Source: Janibacter endophyticus (GTDB lineage Bacteria > Actinomycetota > Actinomycetes > Actinomycetales > Dermatophilaceae). Taken from it: 64,000 nucleotides of DNA. The position numbers and the translations under genes are program-made. Shown one piece after another: positions 16,987-27,966 of the stretch. The notes beneath the pieces were generated by a model that had not been told where the DNA came from, ran no database searches, and was given only the letters and a program-made list of their open reading frames with translations. The DNA is taken from assembly GCF_016888335.1 (NCBI RefSeq), contig NZ_JAFEJG010000004.1, positions 1,364,001 to 1,428,000 on the forward strand, given 5' to 3'. The first letter of the stretch is position 1. Each line of letters starts with the position of its first letter.

Positions 16987-18513
16987 TCAGTGGGACGGCA
17001 GCGTCCCGGACAGCCGCCCGTGCATCGAGGCGCTCGCCTCGTTGAGACCGGTGATCTCCACGGTCTTGCCGCGGGAGGCGTACTTCGCCTCCACCCCGTC
17101 CAGGGCGGCGATCGTCGAGGCGTCCCACAGGTGCGAGTCCGAGACGTCGATGACGATGCGGTCGGGGTCCTCGCTCGGGTGGAACTGGCTGTAGAGGTCG
17201 TTGCTCGAGGCGAAGAACAGCTCGCCGGTCACGCGGTAGAGGGCGTGCACTGTCCCGTCCGAGGTCTCGACGAGCTCGCGCTCCACCTGGGCCATGTGCG
17301 CGACCCGGCGGGCGAAGAGGACGCTGGCGGTGACGACCCCGAGGACGACGCCGATGGCGAGGTTGTGCGTGATGACGACCGCGACGACGGTGACGAGCAT
17401 GACGACCGTCTCCGAGCGCGGCATGCGCCGCAGCGTCGAGGGGGCGACGCTGTGCCAGTCGAAGGTCGCGACGGAGACGAGGATCATCACCGCGACGAGC
17501 GCCGCCATGGGGATCCGGCCGACGAGGTCTCCGAGGCCGACGACGAGGACGAGGAGCATTGCGCCGGCGACGAAGGTCGAGACCCGCGTCCGGGCGCGGG
17601 ATGCCTTGACGTTGATCATCGTCTGGCCGATCATCGCGCACCCACCCATGCCGCCGAAGAGGCCGGAGGCGATGTTGGCGATGCCCTGGCCCCGGGCCTC
17701 GACGGTCTTGTCGGTGTGCAGGTCGGTGATGTCGTCGACGAGCTTGGCGGTCATGAGCGACTCGAGGAGCCCGACGAGGGCCATGCCCAGGGCGAAGGGA
17801 CCGATGATCTGCAGCGTCTCCAGGGTGAGCGGCACGTCCGGGACGAAGAGCGACGGCAGGGAGTCGGGCAGCTCGCCCATGTCGCTGACCTCCGGGACGT
17901 CGGTGCCGGAGAGCCAGACGTACGCGGTGAGCGCGACGATGACGACGAGTGGGGCGGGGACGGCGGTGGTCACGCGGGGGAGGAAGAAGAGCCCGACGAG
18001 CCCCACGGCGACGAGGGCGTAAACCACCCACGGCACGTCGCGCAGGTGCGGGAGTTGCGCGACGAAGATGAGGATCGCCAGCGAGTTGACGAAGCCGACC
18101 ATGACCGAGCGCGGGATGAAGCGCATGAGCCGGGCGACGCCAAGGACGGCGAGGACGATCTGCAGCACACCCGCGAGGAGCACCGTGGCGATGAAGTAGT
18201 CGAAGCCGTGCTCGCGGGCGACGGGAGCGATGACGAGGGCGATGGCTCCCGTCGCGGCGGTGATCATCGCGGGGCGCCCGCCGACGACGGCGATCGTCAC
18301 CGCCATGACGAAGGAGGAGAAGAGGCCGACTCGCGGGTCGACCCCGGCGATGATCGAGAAGGAGATCGCCTCGGGGATGAGCGCGAGAGCGACGACGAGG
18401 CCGGCGAGCACCTCGGTCCGCAGCACGCGGGGTGAGCGCAGCGCCCGGCGGACCGTGTACTCGTGCGGCAGGAGGTCGGGCGCGGGCGCGGGGAGGACGG
18501 AGGTGTCGGTCAT
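16987..18513 (-). CDS. SulP-family anion transporter with STAS domain
   Basis: 508 aa. An N-terminal cytosolic piece and about 11-12 membrane segments (residues about 35-380) carry the SulP signatures: EVLAGLVVALALIPEAISFSIIAGVDP, and GLFGGMGGCAMIGQTMINVKASRARTRVS. A STAS domain follows (about 400-500; FFASSNDLYSQF, IVIDVSDSHLWDASTIAALDG). Family members move sulfate, bicarbonate or other anions; the substrate is not readable. Start ATG 18513-18511 is preferred over upstream frame because MTDTSVLPAPAPDLLPHEYTVRRAL fits the family start. It is convergent with the frameshifted gene (4 bp gap) and divergent from a MerR regulator that may control it. Confidence 0.9.
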   Translation of the reverse strand: MTDTSVLPAPAPDLLPHEYTVRRALRSPRVLRTEVLAGLVVALALIPEAISFSIIAGVDPRVGLFSSFVMAVTIAVVGGRPAMITAATGAIALVIAPVAREHGFDYFIATVLLAGVLQIVLAVLGVARLMRFIPRSVMVGFVNSLAILIFVAQLPHLRDVPWVVYALVAVGLVGLFFLPRVTTAVPAPLVVIVALTAYVWLSGTDVPEVSDMGELPDSLPSLFVPDVPLTLETLQIIGPFALGMALVGLLESLMTAKLVDDITDLHTDKTVEARGQGIANIASGLFGGMGGCAMIGQTMINVKASRARTRVSTFVAGAMLLVLVVGLGDLVGRIPMAALVAVMILVSVATFDWHSVAPSTLRRMPRSETVVMLVTVVAVVITHNLAIGVVLGVVTASVLFARRVAHMAQVERELVETSDGTVHALYRVTGELFFASSNDLYSQFHPSEDPDRIVIDVSDSHLWDASTIAALDGVEAKYASRGKTVEITGLNEASASMHGRLSGTLPSH

Positions 18514-18629
18514 ACGGGGTCCTTGGCGGTGGCGAGGGCAGGGGGGGCGGGCGTTGGCGGAGCTGGGCCCGGGCGGGATGCGAAGGGGTGTGCGACGATG
18601 CACGCGCTGCCGTCGAGAACGGCCGCGGA

Positions 18630-18654
18630 CAAACCTACCGTTACGAGAGGTTTG
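18630..18654. promoter_or_regulatory. MerR-type operator between the SulP and MerR genes
   Basis: A 25 bp palindrome CAAACCT-N11-AGGTTTG. MerR proteins bind CCT...AGG palindromes placed between widely spaced -35 and -10 boxes. This one lies 33 bp before the merR-like start and 117 bp before the SulP start, so it could control both genes. The effector is unknown. Confidence 0.55.
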
Positions 18655-18686
18655 CCTGCAAGACGAGACGGGCGGGGTGCGGACGA

Positions 18687-19061
18687 GTGCAGGATGGTTC
18701 GGAGCCGGCGGTCGCCGGGGCGTGGCGGATCGGTGACGTCGCCGAGCGGACGGGCCTGTCGGTGCGCACCCTGCGGCACTACGACGAGATCGGCCTCATC
18801 ACCCCGAGCGACCGGACCCCTGGTGGCTTCCGTCTCTACACCGACGCCGACCTCGCCGACCTCCTCCTCATCCGACGGATGAAGCCGCTCGGCTACACCC
18901 TCGAGGAGATGGGCGAGGTCCTTCGCGTCGTCCGCGCGGGTGGTACCGCGGAGGCGCTGAGCCCGCTCGTCGAGGAGGCCGAGGCGCGCCGTGCCCAGCT
19001 GCAGGCGAAGGTCGAGATGGCCGACGAGTTCCTGGACCAGCTGCGCTCCCGCCATGACTGA
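18687..19061 (+). CDS. MerR-family transcriptional regulator
   Basis: 124 aa. A winged helix-turn-helix is clear: WRIGDVAERTGLSVRTLRHYDEIGLITPSDRTPGGFRLYTDADLADLLLIRRMKPLGYTLEEM (about residues 15-75). A dimerising coiled coil follows (EEAEARRAQLQAKVEMADEFLDQLRSR). There is no cysteine after the DNA-binding part, so it is not a thiol or Hg-type metal sensor, and there is no large effector domain. GTG 18687 is the best start, just upstream of the conserved region. A MerR-type palindrome lies upstream, so autoregulation and control of the divergent SulP gene are likely. The stop overlaps the next ATG by 8 bp. Confidence 0.85.
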   Translation: MQDGSEPAVAGAWRIGDVAERTGLSVRTLRHYDEIGLITPSDRTPGGFRLYTDADLADLLLIRRMKPLGYTLEEMGEVLRVVRAGGTAEALSPLVEEAEARRAQLQAKVEMADEFLDQLRSRHD

Positions 19062-20043
19062 ACGGGTCGCCGCGAGCGGCATCGGCAGCTGGCCAGGGAC
19101 CGACCCGCGCGAGGCGGTCCGGGCTGTGCGCGACCTGCTCACCGACGCGGTGCCGTACCTGCCCGAGCTGCCGGGCCGCGGCGCCGGCGCCGAGATGGTG
19201 GGACGCGCCGGGGCGATGCTCGAGGGGCTGCACGTCGAGACCCAGCCCTACGGCTGGCGCTTCGTCGACCGGCCGGGGGCCGACGAGGGACGCGCCGCGG
19301 CCTACCTGCGGCAGGACCTCGACGAGCTCGCCGAGGCCTACGACGGGTGGGCCGGGCCGCTCAAGGTCCAGGTCTGCGGCCCGTGGACGCTGCTCGCGAG
19401 CGTCGAGCTGACCCGCGGCGAGCGGTCCGTCAGCGACCACGGCGCCCGTCATGACGTCGTCGGGTCCCTCGCCGAAGGGGTCCGCCGTCACCTCGCCGAT
19501 GTGGAGCGCCTCGTCCCCGGAGCGCAGGTCGTCCTCCAGGTCGACGAGCCCGCCCTGCCGGCCGTCATCGAGGGGCGCCTGCCGACCCAGTCCGGCTACG
19601 GGCGGCTGCGCGCCGTCGACCCCGCGGAGGTGCGCGACGGGCTGCGCGACCTCCTCGCCGCGGCGGGGGAGCGGTCCACCGCCGTCCACTGCTGCGCGCC
19701 GGACGCGCCGCTGCGGTTGATCCGTGAGGCGGGCGCCGGCGCGCTCGCCGTCGACCTCGCCCTCGTCGGCGGACCCGTTTGGGAGGTGCTCGCCGAGCAC
19801 GTCGAGTCCGGTGGTCAGGTGTGGGCCGGGGCGCTGCCCACCACGGAGGACGCCGCCGACTTCCGCGCCGTCGCGGACCGGCTCACCGGGCCGTGGCAGC
19901 GGCTCGGCCTCGACCCGGCGCTGCTCGGCCGGGTGACGCTCACCCCGGCGTGCGGACTGGCCGGGCTCACCCCTTCGTCCGCAGTCCGCGCGCAGCGCGC
20001 CGTCGTCGACGCCGCCCGGGCGATCGCCGACGACCTCACCTGA
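19054..20043 (+). CDS. Vitamin B12-independent methionine synthase family protein (MetE C-terminal-like)
   Basis: 329 aa, about the size of the C-terminal catalytic half of MetE. Landmarks are the start ASGIGSWPGTDPREAVRAV, KVQVCGPWTLLASVEL, VVLQVDEPALPAVIEG (the DEP motif of the barrel), TAVHCCAPDAPLRLI and LTPACGLAG. The HCC and CGL cysteines correspond to the zinc site of MetE. Actinobacterial stand-alone proteins of this type are annotated as methionine synthase or cobalamin-independent methyltransferase. The methyl donor and the true substrate are uncertain because the N-terminal half of MetE is missing. It overlaps the MerR gene by 8 bp and is closed by a hairpin at 20076-20103. Confidence 0.78.
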   Translation: MTERVAASGIGSWPGTDPREAVRAVRDLLTDAVPYLPELPGRGAGAEMVGRAGAMLEGLHVETQPYGWRFVDRPGADEGRAAAYLRQDLDELAEAYDGWAGPLKVQVCGPWTLLASVELTRGERSVSDHGARHDVVGSLAEGVRRHLADVERLVPGAQVVLQVDEPALPAVIEGRLPTQSGYGRLRAVDPAEVRDGLRDLLAAAGERSTAVHCCAPDAPLRLIREAGAGALAVDLALVGGPVWEVLAEHVESGGQVWAGALPTTEDAADFRAVADRLTGPWQRLGLDPALLGRVTLTPACGLAGLTPSSAVRAQRAVVDAARAIADDLT

Positions 20044-20075
20044 CCCCCTTCGTCGTCTGCCTCGGACATGCGAAG

Positions 20076-20103
20076 GGGCCCGCCCGGACGTCCAGGCGGG
20101 CCC
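20076..20103. terminator. Bidirectional terminator between convergent genes
   Basis: GGGCCCGCC / GGCGGGCCC stem enclosing an inner GGACGTCC palindrome. It is flanked on the left by an inverted pair of the octamer CCCCTTCG / CGAAGGGG and lies between the MetE-like gene and the convergent ligase gene. Confidence 0.7.
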
Positions 20104-20115
20104 TCTCGCGGTGCG

Positions 20116-21615
20116 TCAGGTGGTCGGCGGGGAGACCGAGCGACGCAGGATCTTGCCCGTCGGGCCCTTGGGAAGCTCGTCGAGCTGCCAGATCTGCCGC
20201 GGGTACTTGTAGGCCGCGATCCGCTCCTTGACGTACTGCTGGACGTCCTCGAGCGTGGCCGTCGAGCCGGGCTTGAGCGAGACCGCCGCGCCGACGTCCT
20301 CGCCGAGCTCGGGGTGCGGCACCGCGACGACCGCGCACTCGACGACGTCCGGGTGGGTGTAGAGGACCTCCTCGACCTCGCGCGGGTAGATGTTCATGCC
20401 GCCGCGGATGATGAGGTCCTTCTTGCGGTCGACGATGGTGTAGTAGCCGTCGTCGTCGACGGTCGCGAGGTCACCGGTGCGGAACCAGCCGTCCGGGATC
20501 GCAGCCTCGGTCTCCTCGGGCTTGCCCCAGTAGCCCTTCATGACGTTGTCGCCGCGGATCGCGATCTCGCCGACGCCGTCACCGGCGGGCACGTCGTTGC
20601 CGTCGGCGTCGATGAGCTTCATCTCGCAGCCGGGGATGGCGCGGCCGATGGTGCCCGGCTTCGTCGGCCGGTCGAGCATGTTGAAGGACGCGACGGGGGA
20701 GGTCTCGGAGAGGCCGTAGCCCTCGAGGATCTGCGCGTCGAACTTCTCCTCGAACTCGCGCATCGTCTGCTCCGGCAGGGCCGACCCGCCGGAGACGCAG
20801 ACGCGCAGGCTGGAGGTGTCGGCGGTCGCCGCGTCGGGGTGGTGGAGCATCGCGCCGTACATCGTCGGCACGCCCTGGAAGATCGTCACCTTGTCGCGCT
20901 GGACGACCTCGAGCGCCTTCGCCGGGTCGAAGCGGGGGATGAGGGTGAGCGTCGCGCCGCACCGGACGGCGGCGTTGAGCCCGCACGTCAGGCCGAAGAC
21001 GTGGAAGAGCGGCAGGCAGCCCATGATGACGTCCTCGGGGAGCATCCGCATGATGTCCGCCGAGGAGCGCTTCGCGTTGAGGTCGAGGTTGCGGTGGGTC
21101 AGCTCCGCGCCCTTGGGCCGGCCGGTCGTGCCCGAGGTGTAGAGGATGACGGCGGTGTCGTCGTCGGCGCGCTCGACGGGGCTGCCGATCGGCTCGCCCG
21201 CCGGGAGGTCCTCGGCGCTCGGGCCGATCGGGCCGGACTGGATGACCTTGGTCTCGAGCGACTCGGCGCCGGCGACGGCCTCGCTCAGGAAGTCGCCCCA
21301 GACGAAGGCGAGCTTGGCGCCGCTGTCGGAGAAGAAGTACTCGATCTCGCCGGACTTGAGCAGCGGGTTCATCGGTACGACCGTGCCGCCGGCGAGCAGG
21401 GCGCCGTAGAAGAGCACGGGGAAGGCCGGGACGTTCGGCAGGATGAGCGCCACGCGGTCGCCGGGCTCGAGACCGGCCTGCCGCATCGCGCCGGCGGCCT
21501 GGGCGGCGAGGCCGTGCAGCTGGCTCCAGGTCAGCTCGGCGTCGTCGAGTTTGATCGCCACCTTGTCGGGGTGGGCCTGGGCGGTCGCGACGAGGTTGCT
21601 CGCGAGGTTCGTCAT
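20116..21615 (-). CDS. Long-chain fatty acid--CoA ligase / AMP-binding protein
   Basis: 499 aa, ANL superfamily. It should activate a carboxylate (probably a fatty acid) as acyl-AMP and then acyl-CoA. Motifs in order are [19 protein letters not shown] (P-loop-like A3, about 160-178), [15 protein letters not shown] (A5, about 305), [28 protein letters not shown] (A7-A8, about 395), [17 protein letters not shown] and the catalytic lysine in [12 protein letters not shown] (A10, near the C-terminus). ATG 21615-21613 is preceded by AGGAG at good spacing, so this start is firm. It is transcribed alone, facing the MetE-like gene, and diverges from ligA. The substrate is inferred from family resemblance only. 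Confidence 0.88.
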   Translation of the reverse strand: MTNLASNLVATAQAHPDKVAIKLDDAELTWSQLHGLAAQAAGAMRQAGLEPGDRVALILPNVPAFPVLFYGALLAGGTVVPMNPLLKSGEIEYFFSDSGAKLAFVWGDFLSEAVAGAESLETKVIQSGPIGPSAEDLPAGEPIGSPVERADDDTAVILYTSGTTGRPKGAELTHRNLDLNAKRSSADIMRMLPEDVIMGCLPLFHVFGLTCGLNAAVRCGATLTLIPRFDPAKALEVVQRDKVTIFQGVPTMYGAMLHHPDAATADTSSLRVCVSGGSALPEQTMREFEEKFDAQILEGYGLSETSPVASFNMLDRPTKPGTIGRAIPGCEMKLIDADGNDVPAGDGVGEIAIRGDNVMKGYWGKPEETEAAIPDGWFRTGDLATVDDDGYYTIVDRKKDLIIRGGMNIYPREVEEVLYTHPDVVECAVVAVPHPELGEDVGAAVSLKPGSTATLEDVQQYVKERIAAYKYPRQIWQLDELPKGPTGKILRRSVSPPTT

Positions 21616-21817
21616 CGATGACTCCTGCTCGAAGGGGGTGGGTACCCCAATCCTCACTGCTGCGAAGGGGAATGGGAAGGGTTTCGGGCAGGCCGGCAGG
21701 ACGAAGGGGGGAGGGGGAGGGGGTCAGGTGGGCCGAGCGGTGGATCCGTCGCTCGTCCCGCGACGGAAGGGCCGACAGCGTCCCCGTGGCAGCGCCAGGT
21801 CGTTGTCGGGGCACTGA

Positions 21818-24534
<2,717 letters not shown>

Positions 24535-24602
24535 CACCGATATCTCGTGGCGGCGACCGCAGGACAGCGGTCCGTGCACACGCCGAAAGGGGTGAGGACG
24601 CC

Positions 24603-24643
24603 GAAAGGGGTGAGCCCACCGGGATCGGTGGCTCACCCCTTCG
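24603..24643. terminator. Bidirectional terminator between the DinB-like gene and tpx
   Basis: AAGGGGTGAGC (24605-24615) pairs with GCTCACCCCTT (24631-24641), extended by CCACC / GGTGG inside. It is preceded by a direct copy of CCGAAAGGGGTGAG at about 24582 and lies between convergent genes. Confidence 0.7.
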
Positions 24644-24658
24644 TGCGGAGAGCTCCGC

Positions 24659-25153
24659 TCAGCCGAGGGCGGCGATCGCCGCGTCGTAGTCCGGCTCGGT
24701 GGTGATCTCGTCGACGAGCTGCGCGTGGATGACCTGGCCGTCCTCGTCGAGGACGACGACCGCGCGGGCCAGCAGGCCGGCCATCGGCCCGTCGGTCAGG
24801 CGGACGCCGTAGTCCTCGCCGAAGGAGGAGCGGAAGGCCGAGCCGACCTTGACCTTGTCGATGCCCTCGGCGGCGCAGAAGCGGGCCTGGGCGAAGGGGA
24901 GGTCCTGGCTGACGTTGACCACGGTCGTGTTGTCGAGGCCGGCGGCCCGCTCGTTGAAGGTGCGCACGCTCTGCGCGCAGACGCCGGTGTCGACGCTCGG
25001 GAAGATGTTGAGGACGACGCGGCCGGAGAGCTCGTCGGAGGTGAGGGGTGAGAGGCCCTCGCCGACGAGGTCGAAGGCCGGGGCCTTGGAGCCGACGGCG
25101 GGGAGGTCGCCGGAGGTCTGGACGGGGTTGCCCTTGAGCGCAGTGGTAGCCAT
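24659..25153 (-). CDS. tpx: Thiol peroxidase Tpx
   Basis: 164 aa, the normal length. This atypical 2-Cys peroxiredoxin reduces lipid hydroperoxides and H2O2 using thioredoxin. The peroxidatic cysteine is Cys59 in [18 protein letters not shown], and the resolving cysteine is Cys93 in [10 protein letters not shown]. The start [18 protein letters not shown] is typical of the family, so ATG 25153-25151 is chosen over an in-frame ATG 36 bp upstream. It is in the same direction as, and 52 bp downstream of, a membrane-protein gene, and faces the DinB-like gene across a hairpin. Confidence 0.95.
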   Translation of the reverse strand: MATTALKGNPVQTSGDLPAVGSKAPAFDLVGEGLSPLTSDELSGRVVLNIFPSVDTGVCAQSVRTFNERAAGLDNTTVVNVSQDLPFAQARFCAAEGIDKVKVGSAFRSSFGEDYGVRLTDGPMAGLLARAVVVLDEDGQVIHAQLVDEITTEPDYDAAIAALG

Positions 25154-25205
25154 GCCCCCAGCCAACAGCACGTGAGCGTCGTTGACCACCCCGGGTCAGG
25201 GTTGG

Positions 25206-25991
25206 CTACACGAGCACCTGGGTGACGAGCGCCCAGATCCCGACGAGGACCCCGCCCGCGACGACGACCCCTGCCATGAGCAGGCCGGCCTTCGCGTCGG
25301 TGGGCAGGGCGGTCTTCCACCCTGCCTGCCGCAGGACGGATCGCAGCGGGGCGTTGATGTCACGGGTCGAGAAGGTGTAGTCGACGGGCTTCTCGACGCC
25401 TCGCTCGGTGACGCCGTAGGACACCCGCTTGCGGTGGGACCACTCGCGTCCGCTGCGCAACGTGGCCTGCGCTCCGCCGACGCTGGGGGCACCCGCGTGC
25501 CACTCGACGATCCGGGTCTGGTCGGTGCGGCGGACCGTGCCCTCGCCGACCCGCTCGAGGGTGACGACGAAGGCGTCCTGGAGGTCGCGGACGATGGCCA
25601 GGTGGCGCCAGCGGGCGTCGGCCAGGTCGGCCGCGATGACGATGGTCTGGTCGTCGCCACGCACCGTGCAGGGGGTGTCGGCGAGGCGGGCGGCGAGCGC
25701 CCCGGCGAGCTCGTCGAAGGACCACCGGCTGCCCGACGGGGTCCGCGTGAGGGCGGGGACGTCGCGCAGGTCTCCCTGTCGGGGAGGACGTCCCTGGCGA
25801 GCGAGCGTGACGAGCGCCCAGAGCAGGACGCCGACGACGGGCGTGAGGACCGCGACCCACAGCAGCGCGAAGCCGGTACCGGCGCTCCGCCAGAGGGCCC
25901 ACGTGCCGACCCCGAACATCCCCACGCCGAAGATGAGCAGCATGAGGCTGAGCACGAGGAGCTGCCCCGTGCGCGACGTGACCGCTGCCAT
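25206..25991 (-). CDS. Conserved membrane protein of unknown function
   Basis: 261 aa. Two membrane segments near the N-terminus (LLVLSLMLLIFGVGMFGVGTWAL, about 10-32; FALLWVAVLTPVVGVLLWAL, about 41-60) and one at the C-terminus (GLLMAGVVVAGGVLVGIWALVTQV, about 236-258) flank a soluble middle of about 170 residues. That part is rich in beta-strand-like stretches (TIVIAADLADARWRHLAIVRDLQDAFVVTLERVG). I do not recognise a domain. It lies between the HIT gene upstream and tpx downstream on the same strand, so it may be co-transcribed with them, but nothing shows what it does. Confidence 0.7.
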   Translation of the reverse strand: MAAVTSRTGQLLVLSLMLLIFGVGMFGVGTWALWRSAGTGFALLWVAVLTPVVGVLLWALVTLARQGRPPRQGDLRDVPALTRTPSGSRWSFDELAGALAARLADTPCTVRGDDQTIVIAADLADARWRHLAIVRDLQDAFVVTLERVGEGTVRRTDQTRIVEWHAGAPSVGGAQATLRSGREWSHRKRVSYGVTERGVEKPVDYTFSTRDINAPLRSVLRQAGWKTALPTDAKAGLLMAGVVVAGGVLVGIWALVTQVLV

Positions 25992-26052
25992 CAGCGGGCG
26001 ACCGGCAGCGCGCCGAGCCGCCTCCGTCGCCCGACCGTCGGCCGTCCGCTCA

Positions 26053-26490
26053 TCAGAGCCCTCCCGGCCGCGCGACGTGCTCGCCGTGCCCCAGCGCGGT
26101 GAGCCGCTCGCGCAGGCGGGTCGCGTTGGCGTCGAAGGTCTCGTCGCTCACGCCCTGCATCGGGGAGTGCGCGTCGAAGTCGTCGGGGCTCGCGGCCGGC
26201 CACACGTGGACGTGCAGGTGGGGGACGAGGAAGCCCTCGAGCAGCATGCCCACCCGCGGTGTGCCCCACTCGGCCTGCTGCGCCTGACCGATGATCTTGG
26301 CCACGCGCTGGACATGGGTCCAGGTCTGGTCGTCGGCGTCCGTCCACTGCTCGATCTCGGCGCGCGGCACGACCATGCAGTGGCCGTCGGTGAGCGGCTC
26401 GATCGTCAGGAAGGCGACGCACACGTCGTCGGCCCACACGAACCGGCCCGGGATCTCGCCCTCGATGATCTTGGTGAAGAGAGTCGGCAT
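26053..26490 (-). CDS. HIT-family nucleotide-binding hydrolase
   Basis: 145 aa. The HIT triad HLHVHVW (about residues 97-103) is intact, preceded by MVVPRAEIEQWTD and the start MPTLFTKIIEGEIPGRFVWADDVCVAFLTIEPLTDGH, typical of bacterial HIT/Hint-like proteins that hydrolyse nucleoside phosphoramidates or AMP conjugates. ATG 26490-26488 lies 7 bp from the minus-strand hexamer TAGGGT (26498-26503), so the mRNA is probably leaderless. Its start codon is only 30 bp from that of the divergent SRPBCC gene. Confidence 0.9.
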   Translation of the reverse strand: MPTLFTKIIEGEIPGRFVWADDVCVAFLTIEPLTDGHCMVVPRAEIEQWTDADDQTWTHVQRVAKIIGQAQQAEWGTPRVGMLLEGFLVPHLHVHVWPAASPDDFDAHSPMQGVSDETFDANATRLRERLTALGHGEHVARPGGL

Positions 26491-26520
26491 GCCGTCCACC
26501 CTAGGTTCTACGGTGGGGTC
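26491..26520. promoter_or_regulatory. 30 bp divergent leaderless promoter pair
   Basis: Minus-strand TAGGGT (26498-26503) is 7 bp from the HIT ATG and plus-strand TACGGT (26509-26514) is 6 bp from the ATG at 26521. The two -10 boxes are 5 bp apart, so the promoters probably compete. Inferred from spacing. Confidence 0.45.
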
Positions 26521-27054
26521 ATGCCTCAGGTGAGCGCCGACGTCCACGTCCCGATCCCGCCCGAGCTGGCCTATGCCGTCTCGATGACGCACGGGACGAT
26601 CCGCCGGGGGTGGGACCCCTTCATCCGGCAGCAGCACTTCCTCGGCGAGGCCGAGCAGCCGGCTGTGGGTGTGCGCACCTTCACCCGGGCCGACTTCCTC
26701 GGTCCGCTCAGCCCGAGCATGGTGACCGAGTACGTCTCGTGGCGCCCGCCGACCTCGGTCGGCATGACGATGGTCGATGGGCCGCGCGTCTTCTCCCGCT
26801 TCGGGGGTGGCTGGCGCTTCCAGGGCGAAGGGGAGGGGACCCGAGCGGTGTGGAAGTACACCTACGACCTCGTCGGGCCCCCCCTCGTGCGACGGGTCGG
26901 GTACGTCATCGGGCAGTGGCTGCTCGGCCGTGAGATCCAGGCGCGGATCGAGGCCTTCGCCGCCGCGTGCGCGGACGAGCAGGTCCTGGCCGCGGCTCGG
27001 GCCGACATGGTCACGCGTGCCCGCATCGAGGCGCAGGAGGCCCAGGGTGCCTGA
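26521..27054 (+). CDS. SRPBCC (START-like) family protein
   Basis: 177 aa. The start PQVSADVHVPIPPELAYAVSMTHGTIRRGWDPFI is the usual first strand and helix of SRPBCC lipid- or polyketide-binding folds, and GTRAVWKYTYDLVGPPLVRRVGYVIGQWLLGREIQARIEAFAAACADE is the long C-terminal helix. No catalytic residues can be assigned. The ATG lies 6 bp after TACGGT. The end overlaps the next gene (GTG at 27047) by 8 bp, so translation of the two is probably coupled. Confidence 0.75.
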   Translation: MPQVSADVHVPIPPELAYAVSMTHGTIRRGWDPFIRQQHFLGEAEQPAVGVRTFTRADFLGPLSPSMVTEYVSWRPPTSVGMTMVDGPRVFSRFGGGWRFQGEGEGTRAVWKYTYDLVGPPLVRRVGYVIGQWLLGREIQARIEAFAAACADEQVLAAARADMVTRARIEAQEAQGA

Positions 27055-27847
27055 CCTGCTGCGTGTCGCGGGCGTCCAGGTCGAGAGCACCGAGGACCCC
27101 GCGGACAACCTCGGCCTCGTCCGCGACGGCATCCGGCGCGCGGGCGACCTCGGCGCCCGTCTCGTCGTCTTCCCCGAGGCGACGATGGCCCCCTTCACCC
27201 GACGGCTCGACACGGCCGCCGAGCCGCTCGACGGTCCCTTCGCCGACGGGGTGCGGGCCGCGGCCCAGGAGCACGGGGTCGTCGCCGTCGTCGGGATGTT
27301 CACCCCGGCCGACGAGGTCGAGACCGACCGCGGCCCGCGGCGCCGGGTGCACAACACCCTGCTGCTCACCGGCGCCGGGGTCGAGGAGGCGACGTACCGC
27401 AAGATCCACCTCTTCGACGCCTTCACGACGCGGGAGTCCGACACGGTGGCGCCGGGGGAGGAGGTCGTCACCGCGAAGGTCGACGGCTGGACGGTCGGCC
27501 TGGCCACCTGCTTCGACGTCCGCTTCCCCGACCTCTTCACCGAGCTGGGCCGTGGCGGCAGCGAGCTCGTCGTGCTGCCGGCCTCGTGGGGCGACGGGCC
27601 CGGCAAGGCCGAGCAGTGGGACCTGCTGGTCCAGGCCCGCGCCCACGACGCTCAGGCGTGGCTGCTCGCCGTCGGTCAGGCCTGGACCCCGCGCTCGACC
27701 GAGGGGCCCTTCGGCATCGGCCGCTCCGCGCTCGCCGATCCGACGGGGGCGGTCCGCAGCCGCCTCGACGCCGGACCCGGCATCCTGCTCGCGGACATCG
27801 ACCGCGACAAGGTCGCCGAGACCCGTCAGCGCGTCCCCATCCTCTGA
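27047..27847 (+). CDS. Carbon-nitrogen hydrolase (nitrilase superfamily)
   Basis: 266 aa, standard for the family. The catalytic triad is visible: Glu in LVVFPEATMAPF (about 42-53), Lys in TYRKIHLFDAF (about 115-125) and Cys in VGLATCFDVRFPDLF (about 150-164). The family cleaves amides or nitriles (for example deaminated glutathione or omega-amides); the substrate is not determined. It starts at GTG within the last codons of the SRPBCC gene. The left repeat of the DUF559 unit begins 8 bp after its stop codon. Confidence 0.87.
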   Translation: MPDLLRVAGVQVESTEDPADNLGLVRDGIRRAGDLGARLVVFPEATMAPFTRRLDTAAEPLDGPFADGVRAAAQEHGVVAVVGMFTPADEVETDRGPRRRVHNTLLLTGAGVEEATYRKIHLFDAFTTRESDTVAPGEEVVTAKVDGWTVGLATCFDVRFPDLFTELGRGGSELVVLPASWGDGPGKAEQWDLLVQARAHDAQAWLLAVGQAWTPRSTEGPFGIGRSALADPTGAVRSRLDAGPGILLADIDRDKVAETRQRVPIL

Positions 27848-27854
27848 GCCAGAC

Positions 27855-27963
27855 GTGACCCGCGGGTACGACGACCATTGCCTGGGACCTGCGGGCGATC
27901 ACCCGTGTCGCTGCGAGGCCACGCCGAGCGTGGGTCGTGGCAACGGTCGTTCGTCCCGCGCGG
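27855..27963. repeat. Left palindromic repeat of the DUF559 unit
   Basis: The outer arm at 27855-27882 contains ACGACGACCATTGCC. The inner arm at 27939-27963 is an inverted copy that contains GGCAACGGTCGTTCGTCCCG. The spacer carries smaller inverted repeats (GCCACG / CGTGG). The stop codon of the DUF559 gene (27967) lies 3 bp from the inner arm, so the structure may also terminate that gene. Confidence 0.65.
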
Positions 27964-27966
27964 TCC

